From assembly GCA_003153875.1 (NCBI GenBank), contig PMBY01000111.1, forward strand, positions 20,371-26,447: a stretch of DNA of 6,077 bases, in the 5' to 3' direction. Both the position numbers and the translations under genes were made by a program. The first letter of the stretch is position 1. Every line of letters starts with the position of its first letter. Origin of the DNA: Myxococcales bacterium (GTDB lineage: Bacteria > Myxococcota > Polyangia > Fen-1088). The notes under the pieces were generated by a model, which was not told the origin of the DNA, searched no databases, and saw only the letters and a list, made by a program, of their open reading frames with translations. This document shows positions 4,816-6,077 of the stretch, piece by piece.

Positions 4816-5241
4816 TCAGCTATTCCCGCGGACAGGATCCTCGTCGTCGCTCAAGTAGGCGAAGGTCCGCACCAGAACCTTGATCTGTTCGCGTTGCGCC
4901 GGCGTCAGGTCCACGAACTGGATTCCCATGCCTGGGTTGATGCTGTCGTGCTTGCGTGGGGGGTTGACCCAGATCACCCGTCCCTCGACATCAATCTGCG
5001 GGCCGCCGCCTGGGGGCCGAAAGTGCAGGTTCAGTAGGGTGCCCGGCGGATGGGGATTGACGGTCTGGATGAAGATTCCCATGGCGGACAGATCGGTGAT
5101 GTACGCAAAGAGGAAGGTGTTGTCGCAGCGGTAATCCACTTCCATCGACACCAGCACGCGCTGGTGCTCACGCCGTTCACGCCCAGTGCGCCGCTCGCTG
5201 CCGACCGGCACGACACTCTTGCGACGGTCCTTGGTGGGCAT
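4816..5241 (-). CDS. PilZ domain c-di-GMP-binding protein (TIGR02266-like)
   Basis: A 141-residue cytoplasmic single-domain receptor. Both parts of the PilZ c-di-GMP site are present: RxxxR as R24-E-H-Q-R28, and D50-L-S-A-M-G55, the (D/N)xSxxG motif. Six to seven beta strands follow (for example FLFAYITDLSAMGIFIQT, TLLNLHFRPP, QIDVEGRVIWV, GMGIQFVDL). A C-terminal helix (PAQREQIKVLVRTFAYL) and a short acidic tail end the protein. NPGMGIQFVDLTP is typical of the paralogous PilZ family expanded in myxobacteria (TIGR02266). The N-terminal 22 residues are basic (DRRKSVVPVGSERRTGRERR). In the family, ligand binding changes partner interactions in motility, polysaccharide export or development; the partner here is not shown. 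ATG at 5241 lies 2 bases after the glycosyltransferase stop, so translation is probably coupled. The frame is open upstream to 5682, but that extension is a shadow of the glycosyltransferase gene. Confidence 0.92.
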   Translation of the reverse strand: MPTKDRRKSVVPVGSERRTGRERREHQRVLVSMEVDYRCDNTFLFAYITDLSAMGIFIQTVNPHPPGTLLNLHFRPPGGGPQIDVEGRVIWVNPPRKHDSINPGMGIQFVDLTPAQREQIKVLVRTFAYLSDDEDPVRGNS

Positions 5242-5243
5242 AT

Positions 5244-6077
5244 CTACTTGATCTCGATGGTTCCCAGTCGGGCTCGGTCGCCGCCATCGTTGGTGCCGGC
5301 GGTGATCTTGAGGCGCTTGCCTTCGCCTCCGGGCCAAAAACCGATGAACAGAGTGTAGGTTCCCGCGGGCGTGGTCATGAGCGGAACCTCCACGTCGTAG
5401 GTGTCGCGGATGTACTCGCCGGGCAGCCAGTAGTCGGTGGCAAACGCACCGTTGAGCGGGAGGTGATCTCCGATCACCCGCGGCTCGCCGGGAATATCGA
5501 AGTGCACGAAGATGTGGAATCCACCCGGGGGCTTCTTGTTCACGCGGAAGAAGAGCGACAAGGGAATAGTACCGGGCCGGCGTACCACGGTCGGGAACTC
5601 GGCGCCCACCAGCTCGACAGCATTGGCGAAGGTGACAGCCGCCGGAACGCGCCACTGCCAGGGCGGCTTCGGGTCGAACCACTCGTAGCGCGATGGCTCG
5701 GTGGCGCCGGGCTCGAACACCGGCTCAGGCGTCCGCGGCGCCATCCAGACATCCTGTTTCAGCGGATTGCTGTCACGCTCACCTTGCTCAAGGCGGTTCG
5801 ACAGCAAAAGGAAGCGCGACGAGCGCGCGTCCACCACGGCGTAGGCCACCCGCGCAGACTTGAGCGCCGCATCCAAGGCCGCCAGCTCGTTGCCGGGAAC
5901 CAGCGCGAAGACACGTTCGCCCCCCTGCAGAAACTCGACCACTCGGTTCTGCGTGGGCAGATCCGTCATCTCGTGCTGGCTGTAGAATTTCGCCCCTCCG
6001 CCCTCGACCTTGTAGCGGCCGATGGGCTCGCCGTGCCGGGCCAGACGCGCATACGATTCCAAGGGCGGCTTGAACGA
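5244..6077 (-). CDS. Membrane glycosyltransferase (family 39-like), C-terminal part; 5' end outside window
   Basis: The frame is open to the window edge, so the 277 visible residues are the C-terminal part of a larger protein. The first half reads PIGRYKVEGGGAKFYS, then VVEFLQGGERVFALVPGNELAALDAA, AYAVVDARSSRFLLLSNRL, and DSNPL. I recognise this as the soluble tail that follows the membrane helices of GT-C/family 39 (ArnT/PMT-like) glycosyltransferases in myxobacteria. The second half, about residues 150-277, is a beta-rich domain with PLSLFFRVNK, FHIFVHFDIPGEPRVIGDH, WLPGEYIRD and GTYTLFIGFWPGG; its strand pattern matches the tail domain of the same proteins. The catalytic loops and transmembrane region are not in view, so the sugar donor and acceptor cannot be judged. 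Such enzymes move sugars from polyprenyl carriers to lipid or protein on the outer face of the inner membrane. The stop TAG at 5246-5244 is 2 bases before the PilZ start, suggesting one transcript. Confidence 0.68.
   Translation of the reverse strand, partial: SFKPPLESYARLARHGEPIGRYKVEGGGAKFYSQHEMTDLPTQNRVVEFLQGGERVFALVPGNELAALDAALKSARVAYAVVDARSSRFLLLSNRLEQGERDSNPLKQDVWMAPRTPEPVFEPGATEPSRYEWFDPKPPWQWRVPAAVTFANAVELVGAEFPTVVRRPGTIPLSLFFRVNKKPPGGFHIFVHFDIPGEPRVIGDHLPLNGAFATDYWLPGEYIRDTYDVEVPLMTTPAGTYTLFIGFWPGGEGKRLKITAGTNDGGDRARLGTIEIK

Noticed and set aside
5242..5682. Upstream extension of the PilZ frame
   Set aside because: It lies inside the glycosyltransferase gene in another frame and has Arg-rich shadow composition; ATG 5241 sits 2 bases past that gene's stop.

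Overview
The window is GC-rich and densely coded, and its gene families point to a deltaproteobacterial or myxobacterial chromosome (Myxococcota or a relative). The evidence is a TIGR02266-type PilZ protein, a family-39-like glycosyltransferase C-terminus, a CPBP intramembrane protease, short lipoproteins, and frequent GTG starts. This placement is inferred from family resemblance, not from a search. I see no mobile element, CRISPR array, tRNA or rRNA, and no stretch over 300 bases lacks a gene.

Layout: the first 820 bases run on the + strand. They hold the 3' part of trpS (tryptophanyl-tRNA synthetase), entered at its KMSKS loop, then a small lipoprotein gene nine bases later. A gap of about 87 bases with two hairpins, one a perfect 11-bp stem, separates these from everything else, which is on the - strand and converges on them. 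Read in the direction of transcription (from 6077 down to 906), the - strand carries: the C-terminal part of a membrane glycosyltransferase; a PilZ domain protein 2 bases after it; an unrecognised 88-codon ORF; a CPBP protease whose start overlaps that ORF; a secreted ComEA-like helix-hairpin-helix protein; aroB (3-dehydroquinate synthase); a CHAP/NlpC-like lipoprotein; and a cysteine-rich zinc-finger-like protein. Gaps are from overlapping to 65 bases, so much of this could be one transcript starting outside the window. An AT-rich gap before the CHAP-like lipoprotein probably carries a second promoter.

How the genes fit together: the PilZ, CPBP, ComEA and glycosyltransferase products form a plausible envelope and surface group (c-di-GMP sensing, membrane proteolysis, periplasmic DNA binding, glycan transfer). 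aroB is a housekeeping shikimate-pathway gene within the run. The points most worth attention are a complete Cys pattern for a [4Fe-4S] cluster in the TrpRS, the apparent loss of the catalytic Cys in the CHAP/NlpC-like lipoprotein, and a cysteine-rich protein with an Arg-rich linker and acidic tail that I cannot assign to a family.
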